Assembly: GCA_965200235.1 (NCBI GenBank) | Contig: OZ241339.1 | Span: 1,116,001 to 1,180,000, forward strand | Origin: Azotimanducus chitobiosivorans | GTDB lineage: Bacteria > Pseudomonadota > Gammaproteobacteria > Pseudomonadales > Azotimanducaceae | DNA: 64,000 nt | Direction: 5' to 3' | Shown here: positions 17,502-26,124 of the stretch, in pieces | How the letters are laid out: every line of letters starts with the position of its first letter | Numbering within the stretch: position 1 is the first letter of the stretch | Translations under genes and position numbers: made by a program | The notes under the pieces: generated by a model | The model's database searches: none | What the model was told of the DNA's origin: nothing | The model's input: only the letters and a program-made list of their open reading frames with translations

Positions 17502-18698
17502 CTAAGCAGCGCCAACAATGCAGACCGCTGAGACGTTCTGGTTGGGCGCGCCACCAAGATTGTGGGTGAGGCCAATGGTCGGGTTCGGCAGCTGCCGCTC
17601 CCCCGCCCTGCCCTGCAATTGCAGGTACATTTCATACAGCATGCGAATGCCGGAGGCGCCAATTGGATGCCCAAAGCACTTGAGGCCGCCATCGATCTGG
17701 CACGGGATTTTCCCGTCGGCATCGTAGAAGCCGTCCATGACATCCTTGAGCGCACCGCCTTCCGGCGAAAGCTGCAGGTCTTCAGTGGTGACGAACTCGG
17801 TGATGGAAAAGCAGTCGTGGCATTCAAACATGCTGACTTCATCACGCGGCTTGCGAATGCCGGCTTCGGCATAGGCCTTTGACGCCGCAATGCGCGTAGT
17901 GTGGAAATAGCTGCCATCCCAAGACGTATGCCCGGATTCCGAGCCGTTCGAGAGCGAAAGCTGCAACGCCTTGACGTTGACGATGTTGTCCTTGCCGAGA
18001 CGCCGCGCAATCTCGGGCGTGGTGACAATCGCCGCCGCTGCGCCGTCGCTGACGCCGCAGCAGTCAAAGAGGCCAAGCGGTTCGGCAATGAGCGGCGCAT
18101 TGATAGCGTCATCTTCGCTGATGGTGCGCCTGAGATGCGCCTTGGGGTTCTTGGTGCCGTTGGCATGGCTCTTCACCGATACGTGCGCGATGGCGCGCTT
18201 GAGATCGTCTTTCTCAATGCCGTGCTTGGCGCGATACGCGCTCGCAAGCTGCGCAAAACTACCGGGCGCTGAGCCGGTGGCCGACCATAGCGGCGATAGT
18301 GTGCCTGATGCGCCGCCCGGCAAGCCGCCGTAGCCCGTGTCTTTAAGTTTCTCGACACCAAGCGCAAGTGCGATGTCGGCGGCGCCCGATGCAACCGCGT
18401 AGACCGCGCCCCGAAACGCTTCAGAACCGGACGCGCAGAAGTTTTCAACGCGCGTGACGGCGATGTTGGGCAGGCGAAGCGATACGCTCAAAGGCAGCCC
18501 GCTGCGCCCGACGTTGACGAATTCCATGGCGGTGGAAAGCCACGCCGAATCAATTTCACTGCGATCAATCGTCGCATCCTCAAGCGCCTCATCGAACGCT
18601 TCGACGATGAGCTCTTCAGCGCCCACATCCCACCGCTCGCCGAATTTGGAGCAGCCCATGCCGAGAATCGCCACTTTGTCTTTGATGCCTTGTGCCAT
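17502..18698 (-). CDS. Non-decarboxylating thiolase (SCP2-thiolase type)
   Basis: The product is 398 residues. The nucleophile is C88 in VENFCASGSEAF, and the C-terminal His motif is CFGHPIGASGIRM. The overall order is that of acetyl-CoA acetyltransferase/SCP2-type thiolases, which cleave 3-ketoacyl-CoA with CoA. The end HNLGGAPNQNVSAVCIVGAA is typical. Together with the acyl-CoA dehydrogenase and the following fusion protein it forms a lipid or steroid side-chain type catabolic cluster; that assignment is inference. Confidence 0.9.
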   Translation of the reverse strand: MAQGIKDKVAILGMGCSKFGERWDVGAEELIVEAFDEALEDATIDRSEIDSAWLSTAMEFVNVGRSGLPLSVSLRLPNIAVTRVENFCASGSEAFRGAVYAVASGAADIALALGVEKLKDTGYGGLPGGASGTLSPLWSATGSAPGSFAQLASAYRAKHGIEKDDLKRAIAHVSVKSHANGTKNPKAHLRRTISEDDAINAPLIAEPLGLFDCCGVSDGAAAAIVTTPEIARRLGKDNIVNVKALQLSLSNGSESGHTSWDGSYFHTTRIAASKAYAEAGIRKPRDEVSMFECHDCFSITEFVTTEDLQLSPEGGALKDVMDGFYDADGKIPCQIDGGLKCFGHPIGASGIRMLYEMYLQLQGRAGERQLPNPTIGLTHNLGGAPNQNVSAVCIVGAA

Positions 18699-18711
18699 GG
18701 TGAAGTGTCCT

Positions 18712-18745
18712 TGTGTATAGGTGGTATAGGTGGTGTATAGGCGGT
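18712..18745. repeat. Short imperfect tandem repeat (GTATAGGTG-like units)
   Basis: Three degenerate copies of GTATAGGYGG lie directly upstream of the thiolase start, between two minus-strand genes. No function is apparent. Confidence 0.5.
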
Positions 18746-18769
18746 GATGCGGAGCGTGTCTGGCGGCCC

Positions 18770-20218
18770 TTACGCCGAGCGCGCTGGCACCGCTTTCCAG
18801 AAATAGCGCGGCAGGCCGCGCGGATGGTCCATCGACTTGATGCGAAAACGCATCTCGACCGCCATGCCAACGTCGATCTCGCCGAGGTCAACGTCGGTGA
18901 AGTCAGTCATCAGTCTTCCTCCGTTCTCAAAGTCAATCATGCCATAGTGCGACGGCGGATCGGGGGTGAATGCCAAGTAGTCAGCCGACCAGCTTGAAAT
19001 GTTGGCCGGCTCGTCGCGAAACGAATAGGGTTCTTGGGTATCCGTCGCGCGGCATTGCGGATTGACGCACACCCGCGCACGCGGAAACTGCACCGTGCCG
19101 CAGCGCATGCAGCGCCCGCCAACGAGCCCGAGCAGCATGTCGCGGTTGCGGTAGCTTGTGGATAGCGAGGTCTGGAACTCCGCCGCTTCGCCGCGCTTGC
19201 CTTCATCGACCTCTAGCAAGCGGTTGAAACTCAGGTACTTCAAATAATTGTCTTCCGGCTGGCGTGCGCCGAGGGCGTTGGCCACGGACATCGGCGATTC
19301 GTACTTGGCAATCGCTTCCGTCGCACGCATCAGCACCGCCTCGCAGCCGCTGCCAAAGCTGCACACCAGCAGAAAATCACCCGGCTTGACGCGCGTCTCC
19401 AGCGCACTGAGCGCCATGAACAAGGGGTGCGCGACACCTGTTTCACCAAGCTCGCCTGCAAGGTTGTCAACGATGGATTCGGGGTTCAGGTTCGCGGCGC
19501 GCGCGACTAGCTGCGCGGCCCGCGATATGGTGCTCGGCAGCACAAAGTGCGCGACCTCTTCAGGGGTCACGCCAGCGTTTGCGAGTGCCCGCGAAATAGC
19601 TTGGGGCACGATCTTGCTCAAGCCCTCGTCGCGAATCCAGCGCTCTTCCCAGTCATAATCGAAATCCTTGCCGCTCGCCCGGTAGTGATCGAGAAAATCA
19701 ACACTGTTGACGCCGCGTCCAAGCACTTCAAGAAGCGGCTTCTCGCTGCCAATCGATACGGACACGGCGCCGTCGCCCCACGCCAACTCGCCGGGGCTGC
19801 GCGCGCGGGCGCGTCGCTTGTCGGAGCAGACGAGCAGCGTATCGCGCGAGCCTTCCTTGAACGACGCCACAGCCTGGCCGAACGCGCCAAGCCCGGCACG
19901 CTGCGAAGCCGTCACATCGAGCGTGCGCACATCGCCTTCAAGCGAGAGCGCAGTGGCGATAATGCCCGCCTGCTGACGATCGGCAAACGGGCCGGTCGTG
20001 CTCGCGAACATCAGCGTGTGCGGCGGCTGGCCGCGGACAAGACCGCGCGCCGCCTCAACGCCCATGGTGATGGCATCCTCGTCCCACGAGCAGATGGCCC
20101 GCTCGCCACGTCCTTTGGCGGCATACGACGGGTCGTACCATGTGTGGGCATCGGCAATCGCGCTGCGCTGCAAGCGCCGTCGTGGAATGTAGGTGCTATA
20201 GCCTGTAATACCGACCAT
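18770..20218 (-). CDS. HMG-CoA synthase-like domain fused to a zinc-ribbon/OB-fold (DUF35) domain
   Basis: The product is 482 residues. Residues 1-345 have the ketosynthase/HMG-CoA synthase fold (MVGITGYSTYIPRRRL, WGDGAVSVSIG, NLAGELGETGVAHPLFMAL). The position of the catalytic Cys is occupied by TASQRAG (residues 103-109), so condensing activity in the usual sense is doubtful. Residues 365-482 are the acyl-CoA associated DUF35 module, with zinc cysteines C370, C373, C384 and C389. DUF35 proteins often partner SCP2-type thiolases, and the next gene downstream is one. It may act as an acyl-CoA binding scaffold; the reaction is unknown. Confidence 0.8.
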   Translation of the reverse strand: MVGITGYSTYIPRRRLQRSAIADAHTWYDPSYAAKGRGERAICSWDEDAITMGVEAARGLVRGQPPHTLMFASTTGPFADRQQAGIIATALSLEGDVRTLDVTASQRAGLGAFGQAVASFKEGSRDTLLVCSDKRRARARSPGELAWGDGAVSVSIGSEKPLLEVLGRGVNSVDFLDHYRASGKDFDYDWEERWIRDEGLSKIVPQAISRALANAGVTPEEVAHFVLPSTISRAAQLVARAANLNPESIVDNLAGELGETGVAHPLFMALSALETRVKPGDFLLVCSFGSGCEAVLMRATEAIAKYESPMSVANALGARQPEDNYLKYLSFNRLLEVDEGKRGEAAEFQTSLSTSYRNRDMLLGLVGGRCMRCGTVQFPRARVCVNPQCRATDTQEPYSFRDEPANISSWSADYLAFTPDPPSHYGMIDFENGGRLMTDFTDVDLGEIDVGMAVEMRFRIKSMDHPRGLPRYFWKAVPARSA

Positions 20219-20254
20219 CGGTACGTTCCTCGTAGGGATTTCGGAGCGAGCGGC

Positions 20255-21514
20255 CTACGCGGCCATGTTCTCAACGATGTGGTGCCCGAACTGCGAGCTT
20301 GACACCTTGGTGGCACCTTGCATGAGCCGGTCAAAATCGTAGGTGACGGTCTTCTTGTTGATGGCACGTTCCATGCCGAGCACCACAAGGTCCGCCGCTT
20401 CTCGCCAGCCCATGTGCCGCAGCATCATTTCCGCCGAGAGTATCAGCGAACCCGGATTGACCTTGTCCTGCCCTGCGTACTTCGGCGCAGTGCCATGCGT
20501 CGCCTCAAAGAGCGCAATATGGTCGCCAATGTTGGCGCCCGGCGCGATACCGAGGCCGCCCACTTGCGCGGCGAGCGCATCGGAGATGTAGTCGCCGTTC
20601 AAGTTCATGGTCGCAAGCACGCTGTACTCGTCGGGGCGCGTTTGAATCTGCTGCAGCATGGCGTCTGCGATCATGTCCTTGATGACAATCTCGCGGCCAG
20701 TATTGGGGTTGGTGAGACGCTGCCACGGGCCGCCGTCCAAGTCCGATGCGCCAAATTCTTCGCGCACAAGCTCGTAGCCCCAGTCCTTAAATGAGCCTTC
20801 GGTGAATTTCATGATGTTGCCCTTGTGGACAAACGTGACCGAAGGCAGGTCCTCGGCGATGGCGTACTGCACAGCTTTTCGGATCAAACGCTTGGAGCCT
20901 TCGGCGGAGATTGGCTTGATGCCGATGCCGCAATGCTCAGGGAAGCGAATCGTGGTCACACCCATCTCAGTGCGGAGGAAATCGATGAGCTTCTTGGCTT
21001 GTGCGCTATCGGCCTCCCATTCGATGCCCGCATAGATATCCTCGGTGTTCTCGCGGAAAATCACCATGTCGGTCTTCTCCGGATGCTTCATCGGGCTTGG
21101 CACGCCGCCGAAGTAGCGAACAGGTCTCATGCACACGTAGAGGTCCATGATCTGCCGCAAGGCGACATTGAGCGAACGGATGCCGCCGCCGACCGGCGTT
21201 GTCATCGGCCCTTTGATGGCGACGATGTACTCGCGGATGGCCTCGACTGTTTCATCGGGCAGCCATTCGCCCGGCCCGTAGACTTCCAAGGATTTCTCGC
21301 CAGCATAGACTTCCATCCAGCGCATGCTGCGCTCGCCTGCGTAGGCGGTGCGAACCGCCGCGTCGATGACATCGATCATCACTGGCGTAATATCGACGCC
21401 GATGCCGTCGCCTTCGATAAAAGGGATGATGGGGTGATTAGGGATGGTGAGGGAATCGTCAGCGGCGATGGTGATTTTTTCGCCGTCAGGCACCTTGATA
21501 TGCTGATAACCCAT
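20255..21514 (-). CDS. icd: Isocitrate dehydrogenase, NADP-type
   Basis: The product is 419 residues, matching dimeric bacterial Icd. It shows FIEGDGIGVDITP at the N-terminus, IRSLNVALRQIMDLYVCMRPVRY with the regulatory serine, FVHKGNIMKFTEG, and LFEATHGTAPKYAGQDKVNPGS. It oxidises isocitrate to 2-oxoglutarate in the TCA cycle. ATG 21514 gives MGYQHIKVPDGEKI; the frame upstream runs into an IS. The IS end lies only 82 bp upstream, which limits the native promoter. Confidence 0.95.
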   Translation of the reverse strand: MGYQHIKVPDGEKITIAADDSLTIPNHPIIPFIEGDGIGVDITPVMIDVIDAAVRTAYAGERSMRWMEVYAGEKSLEVYGPGEWLPDETVEAIREYIVAIKGPMTTPVGGGIRSLNVALRQIMDLYVCMRPVRYFGGVPSPMKHPEKTDMVIFRENTEDIYAGIEWEADSAQAKKLIDFLRTEMGVTTIRFPEHCGIGIKPISAEGSKRLIRKAVQYAIAEDLPSVTFVHKGNIMKFTEGSFKDWGYELVREEFGASDLDGGPWQRLTNPNTGREIVIKDMIADAMLQQIQTRPDEYSVLATMNLNGDYISDALAAQVGGLGIAPGANIGDHIALFEATHGTAPKYAGQDKVNPGSLILSAEMMLRHMGWREAADLVVLGMERAINKKTVTYDFDRLMQGATKVSSSQFGHHIVENMAA

Positions 21515-21595
21515 GAGTAATGCACGCTCCTGTTGATTCGGTCTTTGCAAAGCGGCGCATTGTATCAAAGGGGCGCTTCGCGGCGATGTCCGAGA

Positions 21596-23282
21596 GTTGT
21601 CCAACGCTACATGAGGGCGAAGGCGAGGCCTGATTCCAACGCTAGATGAGGGTGAACAGGTGGTGAATCCGCGATCATTGGAGGATGATTGTGGACATAG
21701 ACCTGCGTCGGGTGAAGACGATAGACGAGATGCGGACGCTGCTGGCCGGCGTGCCGCTTGAATGCCGGGCGTTGGACCGGGCATCGGTCTGCGAGCTGCT
21801 GGAATGGGCGCTGGGGCGGTTCGGGTACCGGCGCCTCGGGCGGGCTGACAAGGGCGTGGTGAGGCGGTTCCTGATGCGCTTCACCGGCCTGTCCGAGGCG
21901 CAGCTCGACCGGCGGGTGCGGCAGTTCCTGGACACGGGGCATGCGCGCGACCTGCGCGGGCGGAACAGCGGGCGGCCGTTCGGGCGGGTGTACACGCGCG
22001 CGGACATCGTGCTGCTGGCGGAGGCGGACAGGCTCTGCGGGCAGATGTCGGGGAAGGCGATGGCGCATGTCCTGCGGCGGCAGTCGGAGGTCTTCGGCGA
22101 AGCGGCGTTCGGGCGCCTGGCGGGGATCTCGCCCAGCCACATCTACAACCTGCGGCGCTCGCGGACCTACCGGTCGAAGCGGACGACGCTGGCGAAGACG
22201 AGGCCGTCGCCGTCGGAGATCGGCGAGCGCAGGCCGCCGGAGCCGAAGGGCGAGCCCGGGCACGTCCGGGTGGACACCGTGCACCAGGGCGACCTCGACG
22301 GCGCCAAGGGCGTGTACCTGGTCAACCTTGTGGACTGCGAGACCCAGTACCAGTACATCGGCGCGGTGCCCGCCATCTCGGAGAACCACATGGTCCCGGT
22401 GCTCGAAGGGCTCCTCTCGCTGTTCCCGTTCGCCATCAAGGGCTTCCATTCCGACAACGGCTCCGAGTACGTCAACAGGCGCGTGGCGTCGATGCTCGCG
22501 AAGCTCGACGCCGAGTTCACCAGGTCGCGCCCCCGGCGCAGCAACGACAACGCCCTCGCGGAGGGCAAGAACGCGCACACCGTCCGCAGGCACCTCGGCC
22601 ACCTGCACATCCCCACGGGGCACGCCGGCGTCGTGCACGCGTTCACGCGGGACGTGCTGTCGCCGTTCCTCAACTTCCACCGGCCCTGCCTGTTCCCGCG
22701 GCTGCGCGCCGACGCCAAGGGGAAGGCCAGGCGGACCTACCCGAGGGAACTTGTCGCCACGCCCTACGAGGCGCTGAAGCGGCTGCCGGGGGCCGGGCGC
22801 TTCCTGAAGCCGGGCGTGACCTTCAAGGCGCTCGACGCCCAGGCGCTCGCCGAGTCCGACATCCAGGCCGCGAAGCGCGTGGCCGCGGCGCGCGACGAGC
22901 TGTTCAGGCTGGTCTTCCGCCGCAGCGCCGCCTGAGCGCGGCCTTCAGGCTCGATCACGCGCGGCGCTTCGCTCCGGTCGACGCGCCACGCCTGCCGGAA
23001 CTCGGGCGCCGCGCTTGCGCCGCATTGCGCTTCGCTCCTGTAGCTCCGCGTTCCTTCCACGCGGCGGCGCAATGCTCTCCCAGGCCCGGCGCCCTCCTTT
23101 TTTGCAAAACTCGCGAATTTCTTCCCCGTGCCGCGGCCTGAACGCCAGTTCCCCGCACAGCCCCCGGCCCAATCGGCTACCATCCCGACCGAACCCTGTG
23201 GCTCGAATCGCGGACCCTGCCCCTCAAGACACCTTAACTTGCCGAGTCTCCATTATTCACCCTCATGTTCTTATTGGACAAC
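21596..23282 (+). mobile_element. Intact rve-type insertion sequence (copy 1)
   Basis: The ends are imperfect inverted repeats: left GTTGTCCAACGCTACATGAG and right, read inward on the other strand, GTTGTCCAATAAGAACATGA. The element is about 1687 bp and carries one transposase (21685-22935). The 9-mer TGTCCGAGA lies just outside both ends (21587-21595 and 23285-23293), consistent with a target duplication, although two bases separate it from the right end. About 300 bp of non-coding 3' sequence is shared with the other copies. Confidence 0.82.
21685..22935 (+). CDS. Transposase with integrase (rve) catalytic core
   Basis: The product is 416 residues. An N-terminal helix-turn-helix region (about 30-160) precedes the core with D197 (VRVDTVHQGD), D257 (FHSDNGSEYVN) and E293 (SNDNALAEGKN), the DDE triad of the retroviral-integrase-like family. 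It is undamaged and preceded by GGAGG directly at the ATG. The same protein is truncated in the copy at 23294-24093, and its 5' end recurs at 48407-48460. Confidence 0.88.
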   Translation: MIVDIDLRRVKTIDEMRTLLAGVPLECRALDRASVCELLEWALGRFGYRRLGRADKGVVRRFLMRFTGLSEAQLDRRVRQFLDTGHARDLRGRNSGRPFGRVYTRADIVLLAEADRLCGQMSGKAMAHVLRRQSEVFGEAAFGRLAGISPSHIYNLRRSRTYRSKRTTLAKTRPSPSEIGERRPPEPKGEPGHVRVDTVHQGDLDGAKGVYLVNLVDCETQYQYIGAVPAISENHMVPVLEGLLSLFPFAIKGFHSDNGSEYVNRRVASMLAKLDAEFTRSRPRRSNDNALAEGKNAHTVRRHLGHLHIPTGHAGVVHAFTRDVLSPFLNFHRPCLFPRLRADAKGKARRTYPRELVATPYEALKRLPGAGRFLKPGVTFKALDAQALAESDIQAAKRVAAARDELFRLVFRRSAA

Positions 23283-23293
23283 ACTGTCCGAGA

Positions 23294-24093
23294 ATTGTCC
23301 AACGCTACATGAGGGTGAACGGGCGGTGAATCCGCGATCTGCGAGCGCAGGCCGCCGGAGCCGAAGGGCGAGCCGGGCCATGTCCGGGTGAACACTGTTC
23401 ACCAATACGACCTCGACGGGGTCAAGGGCGTGTATCTCGGCAACCTTGTAGGCTGCGGGACTCAGTAACAGTACATCGGCGCGGCGCCTGCGATCTCGAA
23501 GAACCAGATGGTATCGGTGCTCGATGGGCTGCTCTCGCTGTTCCCTTTCGCCATCAAGGGCTTCCATTCCGACAACGGCTCCCGGTACGTCAACGGGCGC
23601 GTGGCATCGATGCTCGCCAAGTTCGACGCGAAGGGAAAGGTCAGGCGGACCTATCCAAGGGAACTCGTCGCCACGCCCTACGACGCGCTGAAGCCGATCT
23701 CGGGCGCCGGACGATTCCTGAAGCTGGGCGTGACATTCGAGGCGCTCGCCGAGTCCGATATCCAATCCGCGAAGCGCGTGGCCGCGAAGAGCGACGAGCT
23801 GTCCACGCAGGTCCTCACAGTCAGTGCCGCCTGACGCAGGGCGCACCGCGTGCTCCACCTCGGCCGGCTCGCAGCGCCCAACCGCGTGGCGCCGTGCTGC
23901 CACAACAGGCGGTGTTTTTTGGGTTGTTCCGAAGTTCCCCCCGCCGTCAACGGAACGCCAGTTCCGCACGCAACCCCGACCGAATCCGCTACCATTGCGC
24001 CGGAACCCTGTTGCTTAAATCGCAGATTCATCCCCCAAGAGACCTCGACTTGCAAAATCTCCATTATTCACCCTCATGTTCTCATTAGACAAC
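23294..24093 (+). mobile_element. Internally deleted copy 2 of the rve-type IS
   Basis: The left end TTGTCCAACGCTACATGAGG and the right end TTCACCCTCATGTTCTCATT are both present, so the element is bounded, but it is only about 800 bp. The N-terminal half of the transposase has been deleted after the GTGAATCCGCGATC stretch. It sits head to tail about 12 bp after copy 1. It could be mobilised only in trans. Confidence 0.82.
23334..23834 (+). pseudogene. Decayed transposase of IS copy 2
   Basis: The frame starts inside the gene at ERRPPEPKGEPGHVRV. It has an in-frame TAA where the intact copy has a Tyr codon (after GCGGGACTCAG, near 23466), so translation would stop before the second catalytic Asp. 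After SMLAKFDA about 75 codons are deleted, including the catalytic Glu, and the frame resumes at KGKVRRTYPRELVATPYDAL. It is non-functional. Confidence 0.85.
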
Positions 24094-24109
24094 GCTTCGA
24101 GATTCAAGA

Positions 24110-25723
24110 CCCTAATTCCCTGATAAGGAAAAGGAAGGAAGCGAGGGAGGGCGCACGCTGACAGGCGTAGTTTGGCAAAATGCCGGTATCGTTTAAGTCA
24201 CCCGGCAGGTGCGCCCATGAAGAAGATTATAGAACCAAACCCGGCGAAGGTGGAGACGGAGTTCACGGACGCGCTGCTGACGGGGTGCGGGGGGTGGTCG
24301 GTGCTGGCGAGGCTGGCGAAGAAGCTCGGGCTGCTGAGGCAGCTGTCGGAATGCGTGCGGGTGAAGACGCGCGCGCGCGGCGCGTCGGACGGGGAGGTGC
24401 TGTGGAGCCTGGTGGCGTCGCTGTCGGCGGGGAACGGTTCGCTGTCGGACCTGGACGCGCTGAGGGCGGACGCGGTGGGGAAGCGGCTGCTGGGGCTGCG
24501 GAGGGCGCCGAGCGGCCGGCGCGCCGGGGAGTGGCTGTCGCGTCTTGGGAAGTCGGAGGTGCGGGCGCTGCTTGGGGTGGCGAGGGGGTTCGCGAAGCGG
24601 GTGGCGCCGGACGTGGTGTCGCACGAAGTGTCGGAGAAGGGGTACGTGCCGGTGTTCGTGGACGGGACGGGCATCGAGGTGGACGGGGCGCTGTTCGAGG
24701 GCGCGGGGAAGCTGTACGACGGGCGCCGGGGGTACTGGCTGCACGGGGTGTTCGTCGGGGGGCTGTGGGCGAGCGGTCGGCTGCGGCGGGGCGGCGTGGA
24801 CGTGGCGGGCGGCTGGCGCGGGCAGTTGGAGCATGACGTGGCGCCGCTGCTGCCGGAAGGGGCGCCGGTGTGGCTGCGTGCGGACAACGCGTACTACCGG
24901 GGGAAGCTGGTCGAGTTCTGCCGCGAGCGCGGGTGGGACTATTCGATCAGCCTGACGGACGACCGCAAGCGGGGGCCGGTGCTGGACGTGCTGGAGGGGC
25001 TGCCGGAGTCGGCGTGGGAGGACATCGGGATGGGCGAGCAGGCGACGTTCTCGCTGCACCGTCCGGAGGGCTGGGAGGAGCAGTGGTACGTGGTCGTGCG
25101 CAAGCTGGTGGAGGGGAGGCAGAAGGTGCTGATCCCGGCGCACACGGTGATCCTGGTGTCGCGGAACGACCTGCCCTTGAAGGAGCTGGTGCGGCGGCAC
25201 CGGGGGAAGCAGGGGCAGGAGAACGCGTTCAAGGGGCCGCTGGTGGAGCTTGGTCTGCACCACCCGCCGTGCCGGGGATACCGGGCGAACCAGGCGTTCT
25301 ACGCGTGCGGGCAGCTGGCGCAGCTGCTGCTGGTGGCGATGCAGTACGGGCTGCTGCCGAAGGCGGCGAGGAAGCACGGGCTGCGGCCGCTGGTGCGGCA
25401 CGCGGTGCGGACGGTGGCGAGGCTGGTGCGCACCGGCAGGCGGCAGGTGCTGCGCTTCGCGAAGAACAATTTCCGGCTGGACTGGCTGTACTGGTGCGCG
25501 GTGCGGCTTGAGTGACGCCCCGCGGGGCGCGCCCTGGCGCAACGGGCGGGCGCTGCCGGGGGCGGCGGGCTGGTGCCTGCCCGGGCCGGAGCAGAGGGCG
25601 AAAACGCCCGTGTCCCGGACGCAAATCAGCGGCAAATCGCCTCCCCATCCTAGTTCTTGAACTTAACACCAAGACAAGCCGCGCAAGAAACTCAACTCTG
25701 CTGCCTTAACAGGGGATTGAGGG
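24110..25723 (+). mobile_element. Intact IS1380-type insertion sequence
   Basis: The left terminal repeat CCCTAATTCCCTGATAAGG (24110-24128) matches the complement of the right end at 25704-25723 with a few differences and one gap. The 8-bp sequence ATTCAAGA flanks both ends (24102-24109 and 25724-25731), a likely target duplication. The element is 1614 bp with one transposase. It is inserted just outside the end of the deleted rve-type IS. Confidence 0.85.
24217..25515 (+). CDS. IS1380-family transposase
   Basis: The product is 432 residues from ATG 24217 (MKKIIEPNPAKVETEF). The catalytic triad is D149 (VFVDGTGIEVDG), D223 (LRADNAYY) and E335 in RHRGKQGQENAFKG, the last being the hallmark of IS1380 transposases. 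It is intact. Codon use is very G+C-rich, which produces several long spurious antisense frames. Confidence 0.92.
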   Translation: MKKIIEPNPAKVETEFTDALLTGCGGWSVLARLAKKLGLLRQLSECVRVKTRARGASDGEVLWSLVASLSAGNGSLSDLDALRADAVGKRLLGLRRAPSGRRAGEWLSRLGKSEVRALLGVARGFAKRVAPDVVSHEVSEKGYVPVFVDGTGIEVDGALFEGAGKLYDGRRGYWLHGVFVGGLWASGRLRRGGVDVAGGWRGQLEHDVAPLLPEGAPVWLRADNAYYRGKLVEFCRERGWDYSISLTDDRKRGPVLDVLEGLPESAWEDIGMGEQATFSLHRPEGWEEQWYVVVRKLVEGRQKVLIPAHTVILVSRNDLPLKELVRRHRGKQGQENAFKGPLVELGLHHPPCRGYRANQAFYACGQLAQLLLVAMQYGLLPKAARKHGLRPLVRHAVRTVARLVRTGRRQVLRFAKNNFRLDWLYWCAVRLE

Positions 25724-25731
25724 ATTCAAGA

Positions 25732-26089
25732 CAATTGTCGATCTAACTTGCGTCATAGTGTGTTGTCCGGCTAATTCGTGGATTTTAGGCGCCGTGCCAT
25801 TTCGTCCGTTGGCGAGGCGCAGCAACGCAACGTGGCAGGCCTCACATAAGGCGGAGCAACACAGCCAAGCGGCGAACTGGCGAACATGGCCAGATGCGGC
25901 GATGGAGTCACGAACCCCTAACCAAGCATGGTTACGCACCTTACAAATGGTTGCACAAACTGAGATTTTCCAGCCAAAATTAACGCAAATGTTTACGCTT
26001 TCATCCCTTCGCAAGTCTATCGCGGCAACTGGTCATGTTTGCGATGTTGCCCGGTGCCATCGCCCGCGCCGGTAGTTTTCAGCAGTAAA
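25732..26089. other. Intergenic stretch between IS1380 and IS5 elements, no gene recognised
   Basis: Short open frames exist on both strands, but none has a ribosome binding site or a recognisable domain. It is probably ancestral sequence left between two insertion events. Confidence 0.5.
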
Positions 26090-26115
26090 GAAGGGGAGTC
26101 CGCAGACTCCCCTTC
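26090..26115. terminator. Strong hairpin, possible terminator
   Basis: GAAGGGGAGTC and GACTCCCCTTC form a perfect 11-bp stem with a CGCA loop. On the minus strand it is followed by a short T-rich run (TTCTTTACT); no T run follows on the plus strand. It lies six bases before the IS5 target site. Confidence 0.5.
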
Positions 26116-26124
26116 ATGCGCTAG

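Noticed and set aside
24180..25672. Several long frames overlapping the IS1380 transposase on both strands
   Set aside because: They are low-complexity, G+C-driven shadows; the IS1380 frame holds the catalytic motifs.
25706..26075. Open frames of about 100 codons on both strands between two IS elements
   Set aside because: Neither has a ribosome binding site or a family match, and they overlap each other.
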